Of a DNA stretch of 14,580 nucleotides, positions 1 to 8,306 are shown piece by piece (position 1 is the first letter of the stretch; every line of letters starts with the position of its first letter). The notes under the pieces were generated by a model. The model ran no database searches. It had not been told where the DNA came from and saw nothing but the letters and a program-made list of their open reading frames with translations. Origin of the DNA: Chytridium lagenaria (taxonomy: Eukaryota; Chytridiomycota; Chytridiomycetes; Chytridiales; Chytridiaceae). The DNA lies in NCBI GenBank assembly GCA_025449115.1, contig JAHLKC010000323.1, forward strand, positions 1 through 14,580, in the 5' to 3' direction. A program made the position numbers and the translations under genes.

Positions 1-827
1 TCCACGATAACCCCTCCATCCTTCAGATACTCAAATCGATGACCCTCACGGGGATCACAGCTTGAATCTCTGCATTCCTCGCAAGTCCACGGATCATGAT
101 GAAAACGGGCCGCACAAGAGATGCAATACAATTTCAAGCAGAATGTACATCGTCCATTAAGATCTCCAAAATCGTAGTTTGTGCAGAGTGCTCTCTGCCT
201 GGAATGCGTGAAAGGCTCTCTGCATCCGTCGCATACGGCGGGTTCGATGAGCGAGTGTTGGTGCAAGCCTCGCAAAAGTTTTCGTCGCATATGATGGTGT
301 TGGATTGAGGGTCGGCTTCGGGATCGCAGAAGGGGAGGTTGCAGCCAGTGCACATGTTGTGTCCATTTAAGCCTTGACTACATGCGATGCAGAGAGGTTG
401 GAGGCATGATTTGCAATTTTGAAGAGAATCATCAACTTTAGCACAGTTTGAGCATGTCCCAATGCTGGGTGTCAAGTCTTTGTCCTGAATGCTGTCGAGC
501 ATACGTCAAATTATCTCTTCATCGAAATTGTCGGCGATTCGAAGAGTAGCAGATATCGACCGTCGGAATCTGTGCCAGTCATAGACATAGCAGAAGTCGC
601 AATTGCATCTCTCGCAAGTAATTAATAATTCCCTCGGCAGATTAGCCGTTCGCATCATAGTATTCGGTTTCCTGCTTGCAGATCTTCTTTTTGATAATTT
701 TAGGAAGAAGTTCAAGGCGTTTGCAGTAGGCTAGACTCTCTTTGTTCAGAATATTTTGAGAAGGTACTCGAGTTTTGCATTCTCATTCCTATTCTGCCGT
801 GTGCGAATGCATATTTTCCGCAGTCAT
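1..827 (-). CDS. Cysteine-rich, probably zinc-binding protein; frame-broken and cut by the window edge
   Basis: No named family is recognised. Coding sense is seen in successive minus-strand frames. An N-terminal Lys-rich helical stretch (KLEYLLKIF, then ESLAYCKRLELLPKIIKKK, about 800-690) leads to a Cys patch (CERCNCDFC, about 610). After that come two similar modules of the form C-x2-C-x4-C-x2-C, then 9-10 residues, then C-x2-C-x4-C-D-P: one about 440-310 (CKSCLQPLCIAC, CTGCNLPFCDP), one about 150-50 (CTFCLKLYCISC, CEECRDSSCDP). The spacing suggests structural Zn fingers. The frame is broken near 748, 646, 626 and 240, and an in-frame TGA lies at 506-508. The break at 240-242 is repaired by one extra base in a GGG run. 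The likely ATG is 827-825, but the first 25 codons are uncertain. The protein continues past base 1. It shares the C-x2-C-x4-C-x2-C core with the next gene, so the two are probably old paralogues. It could be a pseudogene. Confidence 0.6.
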
Positions 828-1094
828 TTCTATACAATTATCACTTGAAACGCGCCTAAAGCAGGCCGATACGGTCGAATTTATTAAAGCAGGTGCATTC
901 TTATTTCTATCCTAGAGCGAAAATGTCTGAAGTTTTAAGGGGGTTAGTTGAATTGGGAATATAATTGTTTTAGACTTTAAAATGTACTGCTTAAAGAACT
1001 TTTTCTTTAAAAATTCGAGGGTTAAAGGTACATTTATATACACAGACATGCAAAACTTGCGGCCAAAACCATATGGTACGAGATTTGCGCGCGT

Positions 1095-1670
1095 TCATCG
1101 CTTGAAAGCAGCACATGATCTCTTGGAGAAGCCATCACATCCTAGCCCCTCCTCCTTGCAGCCCCGACAACATATCGCTTTACAAGTTCCGCATTCAAAG
1201 GCTTCTTGATTGCAGTAAAAACAGCACAAAGCTTCGCAAACATCACATTGAAAGCTATCCATTTTGCAAATATGACAGCAAGTCTCCCCACACCCTTCGC
1301 ATGTAAAGCCTTCGATCCTGCAATTCTTGCAACAGATTCTTCCGCATGTCCCACAAATGAAACCTTTGCCCATTCCCGCTTTGTTTTCTTTAACACAGGT
1401 GGGGCAGATGTCTGCTTCACACACGTTGCATGGAATGATGGGGCTGACAGTTCCGCACTGGCAAAGGCCGCATGCAGAGATGATACATATCTGTGCGATG
1501 ATTTCCGCAGGAATATGTGGGCGTTTGTTTGGAGGTGAAAGCGGTTTGTCTTGATTGAGAGCATCGATCAGAACGTCTTCCAGTTTGTGGCGGCGACGGC
1601 ATGAGAACATTTTTTTGACATCATAAAGAGTGGGGAAGTCCATAATCAACAGTGGGTTGAATATTGCCAT
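1095..1670 (-). CDS. Cysteine-rich tandem-repeat protein, 191 aa, intronless
   Basis: A single uninterrupted frame encodes 191 residues. Residues 1-60 are ordinary, with a basic patch (CRRRHKL, 24-30) and an IPAEIIAQI helix (53-61). Residues 67-92 hold a first C-x2-C-x4-C-x2-C unit (CNVCEADICPTC). Residues 104-175 are four consecutive 18-residue units with the pattern F-x-C-x2-C-x3-C-C-x2-C-x4. A fifth unit starts (LGCDG, 176-180) but degenerates before the stop. Regular Cys pairs and no signal peptide suggest an intracellular zinc-binding scaffold; this is inference and no named family is recognised. A second ATG lies at residue 10, and the frame stays open upstream of 1670. The left neighbour carries the same core motif. 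Unlike most genes here, it has no frame break. Confidence 0.75.
   Translation of the reverse strand: MAIFNPLLIMDFPTLYDVKKMFSCRRRHKLEDVLIDALNQDKPLSPPNKRPHIPAEIIAQICIISACGLCQCGTVSPIIPCNVCEADICPTCVKENKAGMGKGFICGTCGRICCKNCRIEGFTCEGCGETCCHICKMDSFQCDVCEALCCFYCNQEAFECGTCKAICCRGCKEEGLGCDGFSKRSCAAFKR
1146..1361 (-). repeat. Four tandem 54-nt units encoding 18-residue Cys repeats
   Basis: The units are residues 104-121, 122-139, 140-157 and 158-175 of the gene at 1095-1670. Each begins with Phe and has Cys at unit positions 3, 6, 10, 11 and 14. All four are exactly 18 residues, with no indel between them. The other positions vary widely (for example GTCGRI, EGCGET, DVCEAL, GTCKAI). The array is therefore old at the DNA level and kept by selection on the cysteines rather than being a recent microsatellite expansion. 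Confidence 0.85.
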
Positions 1671-1792
1671 TCGGAAATTGCGTGTCGCTCGGTAGCCGGG
1701 CAGAGGCAGACATTGTATGGGCGCTCTTAAAAAACGCGTTAGGAGAGATAGGAATCGTAATTTAACAAATATGCCACTGTTAAAACTACAAT

Positions 1793-2400
1793 CTACAATA
1801 ATGTACTAAAAAAAAACCAACAATGATTTACGTCACCTTATACAACGATTGTAACCGTGATTAATAAAGAATGAATCAAAATATATAGTAGGAACTTACG
1901 CACCCTGCAGTATGATCAACCTTCTAGCCGTAGCAAAGTTGATATTTTTGGGTTCTACACAAAGGGCAATAGAAGTTGCCTCCATGGCCAGCTGTTTCGA
2001 AATCTTTTCAGCAGTCTATCTTTGATGTTGGTGGATATGAGCTGTAAAGAACTAAGAGTTTACTCTTTTTAACGGCATCATGAAGTCAATTCAATCATAT
2101 AGGAGTTTAAATGGTATCGCGACTATCCTAAATATCAAACTAAGTAATTACTCTGATTGATTGCAAACACTCATGTACATGCTCTATGAAAATAGTCATC
2201 ATATAAAGTTACCTCCATTCGCCCATCTCGCCAAAACTAACATCCCCATATTTCCCTCCAACATCCCACACGCAATAGTTCTTTCTGCAGGATACTCGAC
2301 TAATCTTCCCAGCGCAGCATGAGCAAGGGCGACAACAAGTTTACTGCTGCAGTCGCATTAGATAGAACTTCACATGCTTAGCGCCAGTGAGAATTGTATA
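1793..2400 (-). pseudogene. Remnant of a spliced helical protein gene, function unknown
   Basis: Two blocks read as protein. The first, about 2345-2213, reads SKLVVALAHAALGRL, then VEYPAERTIACGMLEG, then NMGMLVLARWANG, and ends at a GTAACT donor. The second, 2041-1900, follows a TTTACAG acceptor and reads TAEKISKQLAMEATSIAL, then CVEPKNINFATARRLIIL, up to a GTAAGT donor at 1899. An acceptor after a T-run (1807-1806) would then give a short tail and a TAG at 1793. The second block carries an in-frame TAG about 30 nt after its start. Upstream of the first block the frame changes and no start codon is seen; a pyrimidine tract near 2405-2425 may mark another intron. Composition is Ala/Leu-rich and helical, like a repeat-helix protein. 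No family is recognised. It is called a pseudogene because of the stop and the missing 5' part; it could be a gene with sequence errors. Confidence 0.45.
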
Positions 2401-2807
2401 GAAGTAAGAGAGAAAAAAAAAAAAACTTTGGATAGTACCCGAAATCCGGATAACTTGAAAGGGAATTCGAGCCCGAACCCGAATCCGATTCTCATATTTT
2501 TCCTAATATAGTCAAAGACACCTGGGCAACAACGTGAATCCACACTTGAATCTCGTATCACCGCCCAGTGGTTACAGACTGCGCCATTTCCCATAATGAA
2601 TATTTGCTAACAAAAGTCCAGCAACTGGGCGTTAGCTCGCTTCCATGTGGCTGCTTGAATCTGGGCTGTGAATGCAAACCTCATGAGTTCTGAACGCGTA
2701 AAAAAGGAGAGGTTGCAGGAGACGTCTCCATTATCCTCAACAGCAAACAAGCTACACCAAAACAACTACTTTCCTAGTCAACCAACCTTTACTCTAATTG
2801 TTTAAAA
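2401..2807. other. Non-coding region upstream of the first ten-Cys gene
   Basis: No convincing gene is seen. A poly-A/poly-T tract lies at about 2411-2425. Imperfect CCCGAA-type repeats at about 2438-2490 are low complexity. The right part (about 2690-2807) resembles the region upstream of the paralogue at 4114 and is taken as the promoter and 5' UTR of the gene starting at 2808. Confidence 0.5.
2699..2709 (+). promoter_or_regulatory. Degenerate TATA-like element, first ten-Cys gene
   Basis: The sequence TAAAAAAGGAG lies about 109 nt before the ATG at 2808. The paralogue has TATAAAAGGAG about 110 nt before its ATG at 4114. Matching flanks (GTA before, GGAGA after) and equal spacing suggest a duplicated core promoter, with the TATA box weakened here. 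Confidence 0.5.
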
Positions 2808-3654
2808 ATGTCTGCCCTTGGTAAGCTTTAATCTCAGTAGATAAAATCATCAGTCAACGTTTTCCCCGTCATCACAATGTCTAACCTCCCTTTTCGTTTT
2901 TTCACTCATTGTATCAGCCGCTCAATGTGCCCGCTTTGACACCGCCTGCACCCAAGCTGTCGCAGCCATCTCCCCAGCAAACCGTGCTGGGATCCTCGGT
3001 GACTGCACAGCTGGCTCCGCCCTCCGCCTCTGTCGCGCCTGTAGCCCCACCTCATCCAACGACGACTGTCTCGAAGACCCTTCCGGCTTCTTGGTTCAAG
3101 GTAAATCCCACCACCTTTCACCATATCCTCATATAGTACATCACATCATACTAATTTTTCTTAACCTCCACAGTCCCAAACTACCCCATGCATCTCTGGG
3201 AAGGCCGTATGCCCTCTGGTTCCAAAGCCTCTCAAAAGATCTGGCGTGACCAGGTTTACGCTCAATGCACCAAAGCTTGTGCTTCCACATACCCGCTGGC
3301 GCCATCATATCCTCCCAATCCTTTGGTCAATACGCGACACCCTCCAATGTATTCGTTACTGCCTGCACCTGTGAAGATGGGAAGAGGGTGCCGCCTCCTT
3401 ATCAGATTGCGGGCTTGAAGTTGACACCCGCTATTGAAGGTCTCCCTGGTGATGGGAATACCACTCAGACTAGTGTTGGGGTTGCGGTGAGTGACGTCAC
3501 GGGGGTGGCGACGACGGCGGTGCCGGTGGCTTCGGGGGTTGCGACAACGTCAACGCCTGCAAAGACGTCGGGATCGAAAAAGGTGGCAGCAAAGTGGGTT
3601 GTGGCGACTATCGCTATGGCTGCCTGCTCTGTCGCTTCTTCCATTTTCATGTGA
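2808..3654 (+). CDS. Ten-cysteine protein with C-terminal membrane tail, copy 1
   Basis: Three exons: 2808-2820 (only 13 nt), 2918-3100 and 3174-3654. Introns of 97 and 73 nt have GTAAGC/GTAAAT donors and a TACTAAT branch sequence at 3149-3155. Inside exon 3 one base is missing at the CCC run 3292-3294; restoring it gives 225 residues. Visible parts: ten cysteines spread over the first 135 residues or so, shared with copy 2; the block NYPMHLWEGRMP; the block TPAIEGLP; a sequon N-T-T; a Thr/Ala/Val-rich stalk; TSGSKK; and a hydrophobic C-terminus (WVVATIAMAACSVASSIFM). This is the layout of a GPI-anchored or tail-anchored surface protein, yet no N-terminal signal peptide is visible. No known family is recognised. 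Probably a lineage-specific surface protein (inference). Confidence 0.75.
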
Positions 3655-3738
3655 ATTCCTTTTTAATCCCTGTGTTAACCGGCCCCGCTTTCAGCTCTCT
3701 TCTAGTTTTTGTTTCATTCTCCCTCATAGACTTTAAAA

Positions 3739-3744
3739 AATAAA
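3739..3744 (+). terminator. Polyadenylation signal AATAAA, copy 1
   Basis: A canonical AATAAA lies 85 nt after the stop at 3654. It sits in a short block (CTCATAGACTTT then AACTCTCATAT) that recurs after copy 2, which supports a shared 3' UTR. Confidence 0.6.
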
Positions 3745-4003
3745 CTCTCATATGCTGTGACCTTAATGAATACGCAACTTATACTTTAGCAGTCATCTTG
3801 CAGATGGACTGGGTTTGGTCTCACTCCTCTTGAGTGACTGAGCAGCAGCATGGGCTGAGATCATCGTAAAATAGTTTTGTGACTGCAGCTGGCGATCTTT
3901 GTGAAAAGAGCCCAGTTTACTATGTGCCAGGTCTCACCTCACCCTTCAGGTACATTCCTATAAACTTGGCTCTTTGGGCCAACCAACCGTGAGCCTCAAA
4001 CCG
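3745..4003. other. Spacer between the two ten-Cys paralogues
   Basis: The spacer holds the end of the copy 1 transcript and the upstream part of the copy 2 promoter. No open frame with coding character was found on either strand, and no RNA gene is recognised. Confidence 0.5.
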
Positions 4004-4010
4004 TATAAAA
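4004..4010 (+). promoter_or_regulatory. TATA box TATAAAA, copy 2
   Basis: A perfect TATAAAA followed by GGAGA lies 110 nt upstream of the ATG at 4114. The position matches that of the weaker TAAAAAA element of copy 1. It is the only canonical TATA box noted near a start in this window. Confidence 0.6.
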
Positions 4011-4113
4011 GGAGAAAGACGTTATATTCCATCGTCATTGTCTTCATCATCCAGCATTGATAACAACCTCCACTCATCTCAACCAAGTACTCTTACGTCA
4101 ACACATCTTTAAA

Positions 4114-4882
4114 ATGTCTGCCCTTGGTAAGTGAAAAACTCATGCATCTCCGTTCACCGCCATGCTCACTCGTCTCAACTCATCAGCCGCCAAATGCGCC
4201 CTTTTCGATGCCGCCTGCACTCAAGCCGTCGCAGCCATCTCCCCCTCAAGCCGTGCCGTCATCATCAACGATTGTGAGCCTGGTAACTTCCGGATCTGTC
4301 GCTCATGCAGCCGCAGCAGTCCAGTACCGCCGATGAAGGCTGTCTCAATGATCCTTCAGGCTTCCTCGTGCAAGGTAACATTTTCTACCCCACCCAGTTA
4401 CATCTATACTTACACATCAACCCCACAGTCCCCAATTACCCCATGCATCTCTGGGAAGGTCGCATGCCCGTTGGTTCTGTACCCTCTCAAAGAGCTTGGC
4501 GTAATGGCGTTTACTCCCTTTGCCAGGAAGCCTGTGTATCCTCCTACCCCAACGACACTGTCATTACCTCCCTCGCCATGAGTTCGGCTACCAGGCCATC
4601 CAACAAGTTTGTCACTGCCTGCACCTGTGAAGGCGGGACTAGGGTGCCTTTCCTTATCAGATTGAGGGGTTGAAGTTGACTCCGGCTATTGAAGGGTTAC
4701 CCACCAATGCCACGACCACACAGAGTGTTGGGGTTCTGGTAACAACGGCGCCGGCTGCTATCGCGGGTGCGACGACGTCAACGTCTGTAAAGACGTCAGG
4801 GTCGAAAAAGGTGGGGGTGAAGTGGGTCGTGGCGACTGTTATGGTCGCTGTCTGCTCCATTGCTTCGTCTGTTGTCTTATAG
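4114..4882 (+). CDS. Ten-cysteine protein with C-terminal membrane tail, copy 2
   Basis: Same gene plan as copy 1: exons 4114-4126 (13 nt, encoding MSAL as in copy 1), 4187-4374 and 4429-4882, with introns of 60 and 54 nt at identical positions and phase 1. Two single bases are missing, at CC 4311-4312 and TTT 4649-4651. With them the protein is 218 residues and aligns end to end with copy 1. All ten cysteines are kept, as are NYPMHLWEGRMP, FVTACTCE, LKLTPAIEGLP, TSGSKKV and the tail WVVATVMVAVCSIASSVVL. A sequon N-A-T starts the Thr-rich stalk. The stalk is shorter than in copy 1. As in copy 1, no signal peptide is visible. Function unknown; a wall or membrane surface role is inferred only from the layout. 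Confidence 0.75.
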
Positions 4883-4984
4883 AAGATCCCAGAGTCCCAT
4901 GTTGCAGATGTGTAATTCAGCCGCTTTTCGGTTTTAGTTTTCTCTTCTCCTCATACTAGACTTTGTCAGAACTCTCATATAAGT

Positions 4985-4990
4985 AATAAA
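4985..4990 (+). terminator. Polyadenylation signal AATAAA, copy 2
   Basis: AATAAA lies about 100 nt after the stop at 4882, following a CTAGACTTT...AACTCTCATAT block also present after copy 1. The next gene is convergent, so both transcripts end in the 260 nt between 4882 and 5143. Confidence 0.6.
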
Positions 4991-5128
4991 AAGTACTTTA
5001 TACCATATCTTACTCCGTTACGCAAGTTGGAGACTTGGGAAGTTGAGATGGTGTTAAGAGCTTATGACGATGCATGTGGAGTGTGTTAAGATGCGATTTT
5101 AGCACACGTTGGCTCGAGTTGAGGTAAC

Positions 5129-5134
5129 TTTATT
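5129..5134 (-). terminator. Polyadenylation signal AATAAA (minus strand), TPR gene
   Basis: Minus-strand AATAAA begins 9 nt after the TGA at 5145-5143 of the TPR gene, an unusually short distance. It supports the stop chosen after frame correction. Confidence 0.5.
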
Positions 5135-5142
5135 AGAAAGAA

Positions 5143-6133
5143 TCATTCAGACGTCGCTGAGGACCCTTCTGCCAAGTCCGTCATCTTTGCAACGCGATCC
5201 TCATCAAGGTCCAACTTCTCATCCAAACACAATCGAGCGTAACCCCTCGCCTTCTCAGCCTCCCCCATGCTGCTATACAGCAACGCCAGCTCCTCATAAC
5301 GTACCCATCCTTCTTCTCCAATTCTACCAACCCTCTCTGAATCTCCAATGCCTCATCGAACCTTTCCAACGATCGAAGCGTCCGCGCTACCGTCCATCGA
5401 GCAATCCTCACCCGTTCATCAAACTTGCTATCCCCAGCCGCCAACCGTTTTCGACCATATTGCTCGGCTTTTTGAAACGCATCCAACGCCTCCTCGTACC
5501 GTCCATTGTCGTGGAAAGTCCATCCCAGGTTATTAAGCAACGATAATATCCATCCTTGAGTACGCTGGTATGTCGACTTTTCGCAAATCTCGAGAGCTTC
5601 CTGTGTTCGCTGCACTTTCACCTCAACCTCTGATTCGACGATAGCCAACATATGGAGTCCGTCGATCTCGTAATATTGGAGGCGTTCCGAAGGACCTAGT
5701 CGAGAGATTTGGATCGCCATACGAAAGTACCTGATTGAACTGAGGCATCGCCGCTGGAGTTTATCACACGGCCGAGTTCCAGGAGATGTCTGGTGCGGCT
5801 CACACGGAGATCGATGAGGACGGATTCAGTGGGATCGGCATCTTCGAGACGCATGATCTCGGATTTGGATTTCTCGAGAAGTTCTTTGGCTTCCTCAAAC
5901 TTGCGTTGAAGGCCGAGACTTCTTGCTAGTTGTGTTAGGATCTCTGTTGGAAAAGTACATATCAGAAGTGCAGGTTGAAAAACTCTGTCAAGAAGACTAA
6001 TCTACCAAAGGGTTTGAACATCACCTGCATGCAGAGGACCTGCTTCCGTCTTATCCAGAAGCTCTTTAAACCTGCTCTCGGACGTTGAGGGATCATTGAA
6101 CGTCCACAACTCGTCGATATCTTCAGATAGCAT
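5143..6133 (-). CDS. Tetratricopeptide-repeat protein of bacterial-type family
   Basis: Two exons: 6133-6025 and 5943-5143, with an 81-nt intron (GTGATG...CAACAG) in phase 1. Two single bases are missing in exon 2, near 5731-5734 and at AA 5298-5299. With them the protein is about 303 residues. The N-terminus (DIDELWTFNDPSTSESRF), ILTQLARSLGLQRKFEEA, LELGRVINSSGD, LLNNLGWTFHDNGRYEEAL, RIARWTVARTLRSLERFDEAL and DGYVYEELALLY are successive helix pairs with the TPR signature (W/L-G/A-Y-A/F-P/E). The order and wording match a family of roughly 270-residue TPR proteins common in bacteria (recalled, not searched). TPRs mediate protein-protein contact; partner unknown. It has a spliced intron and an AATAAA, so it is a resident nuclear gene, not contamination. 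It lies head to tail with the MFS gene, about 200 nt downstream of that gene's stop. Confidence 0.8.
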
Positions 6134-6334
6134 CCCTCCAAATTTTCTTATGCCAAAATGTTGAGGGAGCAGGACGGCTATTCTTTGCCAGCAACAAGCT
6201 GTAATTTACTTTTAATTCCACAATTCGCTAGGCATATCCATAGGCGTATGTGTGAAAGACTGAAACCCAATAAACAAAAAAGAGGTTCTGCGCAATGCCT
6301 ACTCGATAAAAAAAATAAACAAGAAACAGGTATA

Positions 6335-8306
6335 TTACACCCTCGTCACAGCGACATCAGCTTGAGCCGCCCCACCTCTCCTTTCTCTCCTCTCCTCCCT
6401 CTTCTTCTTCGCCATCTCCCTCCCTTCTTTATCCATGACCCAACACACAATACCAATAATCAGTCCCAGCGCATGTCCAATAGCCAACAACATGAACGGC
6501 GCTCCCTTGAACCAATTATCAAAGAGCCATCCTCCCAGTTTTGAGGTAAACAGAATTCCAATGGCACCACATGCAGAGGAGATGCCGGCGACGGAACCAC
6601 GCATGTGACTGGGGACTGAAGCGTTGGATGTGACGAGCTGAAGACTGCCAATCACCATCCCGATTTCGGAGAAACCGACAAGACAGACTGCAATCCAAAT
6701 ACTGTTGTTCAATGGGTTCATGCGAGAAAGGAGGCCGTAGCTAAAAACAAAATATTGTTAAATATGTTTAATGTGTCGAGAATAGAGTTGAGTAAGTGAA
6801 CTTACCTGAAGATGCCCAAGGCTCCGGCGAAGGTGGTTGCAAAAGGGCCGTAGAAGTAGTCTCCGAGGAAACCGAAAAAGGGAGCCCCGATTAAAGCGAA
6901 TGTTTGCGTCACTCCAGAGAGAGTGGACGCACGCAAGTAGGCTGCTCTACAAATATCTTTGATATCAGGATCATCCTATAAAACTTTAAGTTAGAAACCC
7001 CAAGTTTAAACATTTATGAATGAAAAGTCCAAAGAAGAACATGCTTACGGGAGATGGTGCCTGGCAAAGCCCCGAATCAATATAGCTCTTGTACACCCAT
7101 AGAGGAAGGAACAACGTAATAATCACAGTTCCACCTCTCGCCAGTGATGCACCCACATAACCCAAAAGAATCCTCGGGTTCTTTGCCGCTTTAATCCCCT
7201 CCCAAGCCAAACCCACCACCCCCGCAAAACTCTTGGCGGGTTCCTTTGCAACGTCGGCTTCCGGCTTCTTTGGCTCTGACTCATCATCCGATCCAGATGG
7301 AGACACGGGAACAGGGGTTTCTATTGCTAGAGGCTCAGCGCTGGCTGTTACGACTTCAGAGACAGGTTTGCGGGTGGATTTGAGAGCGAAAATGAGGAAA
7401 ATGGCAAAGATGAAAGAGATTCCGGCGACGAGAAGGTAGGTGATGCGGAGGCCGCGGACAACGTCGCTGAAGTTGGCGGGGAGTCTGAGGAATACGAAGA
7501 GTGCGAGGAGAGCACCGAGGCCAGAGGTGAGACCAACGAGACCAGAGGATTTGCCACGGTCCTATTGTTCCGTACCGAGAACGTATTAGATGTATGCTTA
7601 TAATTATAGTTCGTAACAAAGAGTATGCATTGAATAAAAATATCGTACCTTATCCGATGCATAGTCCGCAAGCACTGCGGTCAACATAGAGGATGCTGCG
7701 GCCCCACCAACTGCAAAGATCAACCTAAACAACAGCAGCTGCGGGTAGACATTGGTCGCAAAGTTAAATACGGCTAGCGCCACCGCCATGATCAAGTATC
7801 CAGCGACATACACAGGCTTCCTCCCAACAAAGTCAGATGCAAGCCCCAACACCACACAGCAATCAGCGACAAGATCTCATCTGCAAACGTCAACGTTCCC
7901 GATACATCCCCTATTGTGTTTGTAGGAATCCTAAGGACTTGCGTGAGGACAAAGGTTTGACTGGAGTTGAGGAAGACAAAGAGACAGATGTTGAAGAAGG
8001 TTGCGAGAGGTATGCTGAAAAGTTGAGTGCCGTTGTGCCCGGTGCGAGTTCGAGACAGCCGAGGAAGGTGTTGGGTTTGCGGATTTGGGTGAGGATGTTG
8101 CGGATGGAGAAACGGCCGCCCGTTGGTGGCGGTGGAGTGGGATTACCCATGACGGGACAGGTTGCAGAGGGATGTGCGGTAGAGAGTGATGGATGGGAGT
8201 CTTGGGGTTCTTGGAGACGGTCGGAATCAGAGCGAAGAGGTGCAGCAGAATGCGTGCTCTGAGCGTCGCTACCTCCGGTATTTATTAGGAAGGTGCTGCT
8301 CGCCAT
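6335..8306 (-). CDS. Major facilitator superfamily transporter, 12 membrane segments
   Basis: Four exons: 8306-7649, 7561-7049, 6975-6806 and 6740-6335; introns of 87, 73 and 65 nt with good donors (GTACGA, GTAAGC, GTAAGT) and AG acceptors. Two bases are missing in exon 1, at the CCC/GG run 8038-8042 and near 7853-7860; once restored, all phases close and the protein is 582 residues. The cytosolic N-terminus is followed by twelve hydrophobic segments in two halves. The loop between segments 2 and 3 holds MFS motif A, GLASDFVGRKPV. A long charged central loop (SGSDDESEPKKPEADV) separates the halves. The tail is basic (KKKREERRERR). Substrate cannot be told from sequence. An in-frame ATG at 8405 would add 33 residues; 8306 is preferred for its better start context (GCT ATG G). 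Confidence 0.85.

Noticed and set aside
1098..1150. A fifth 18-residue repeat in the adjacent frame at the end of the Cys-repeat gene (a CC pair is visible there)
   Set aside because: The spacing does not fit the repeat with a single-base change, so the CC is probably chance or old decay.
2370..2594. Minus-strand open frame of 74 codons
   Set aside because: Composition is driven by imperfect CCCGAA-type repeats and a T-run, with no family resemblance and no supported splice partner.
2520..2680. tRNA-like stretches (an AGTGGTTA motif and two CTTGAATCT motifs)
   Set aside because: The A-box-like part has mismatches, the B-box-like parts lack a base, and no acceptor or anticodon stem can be folded by eye.
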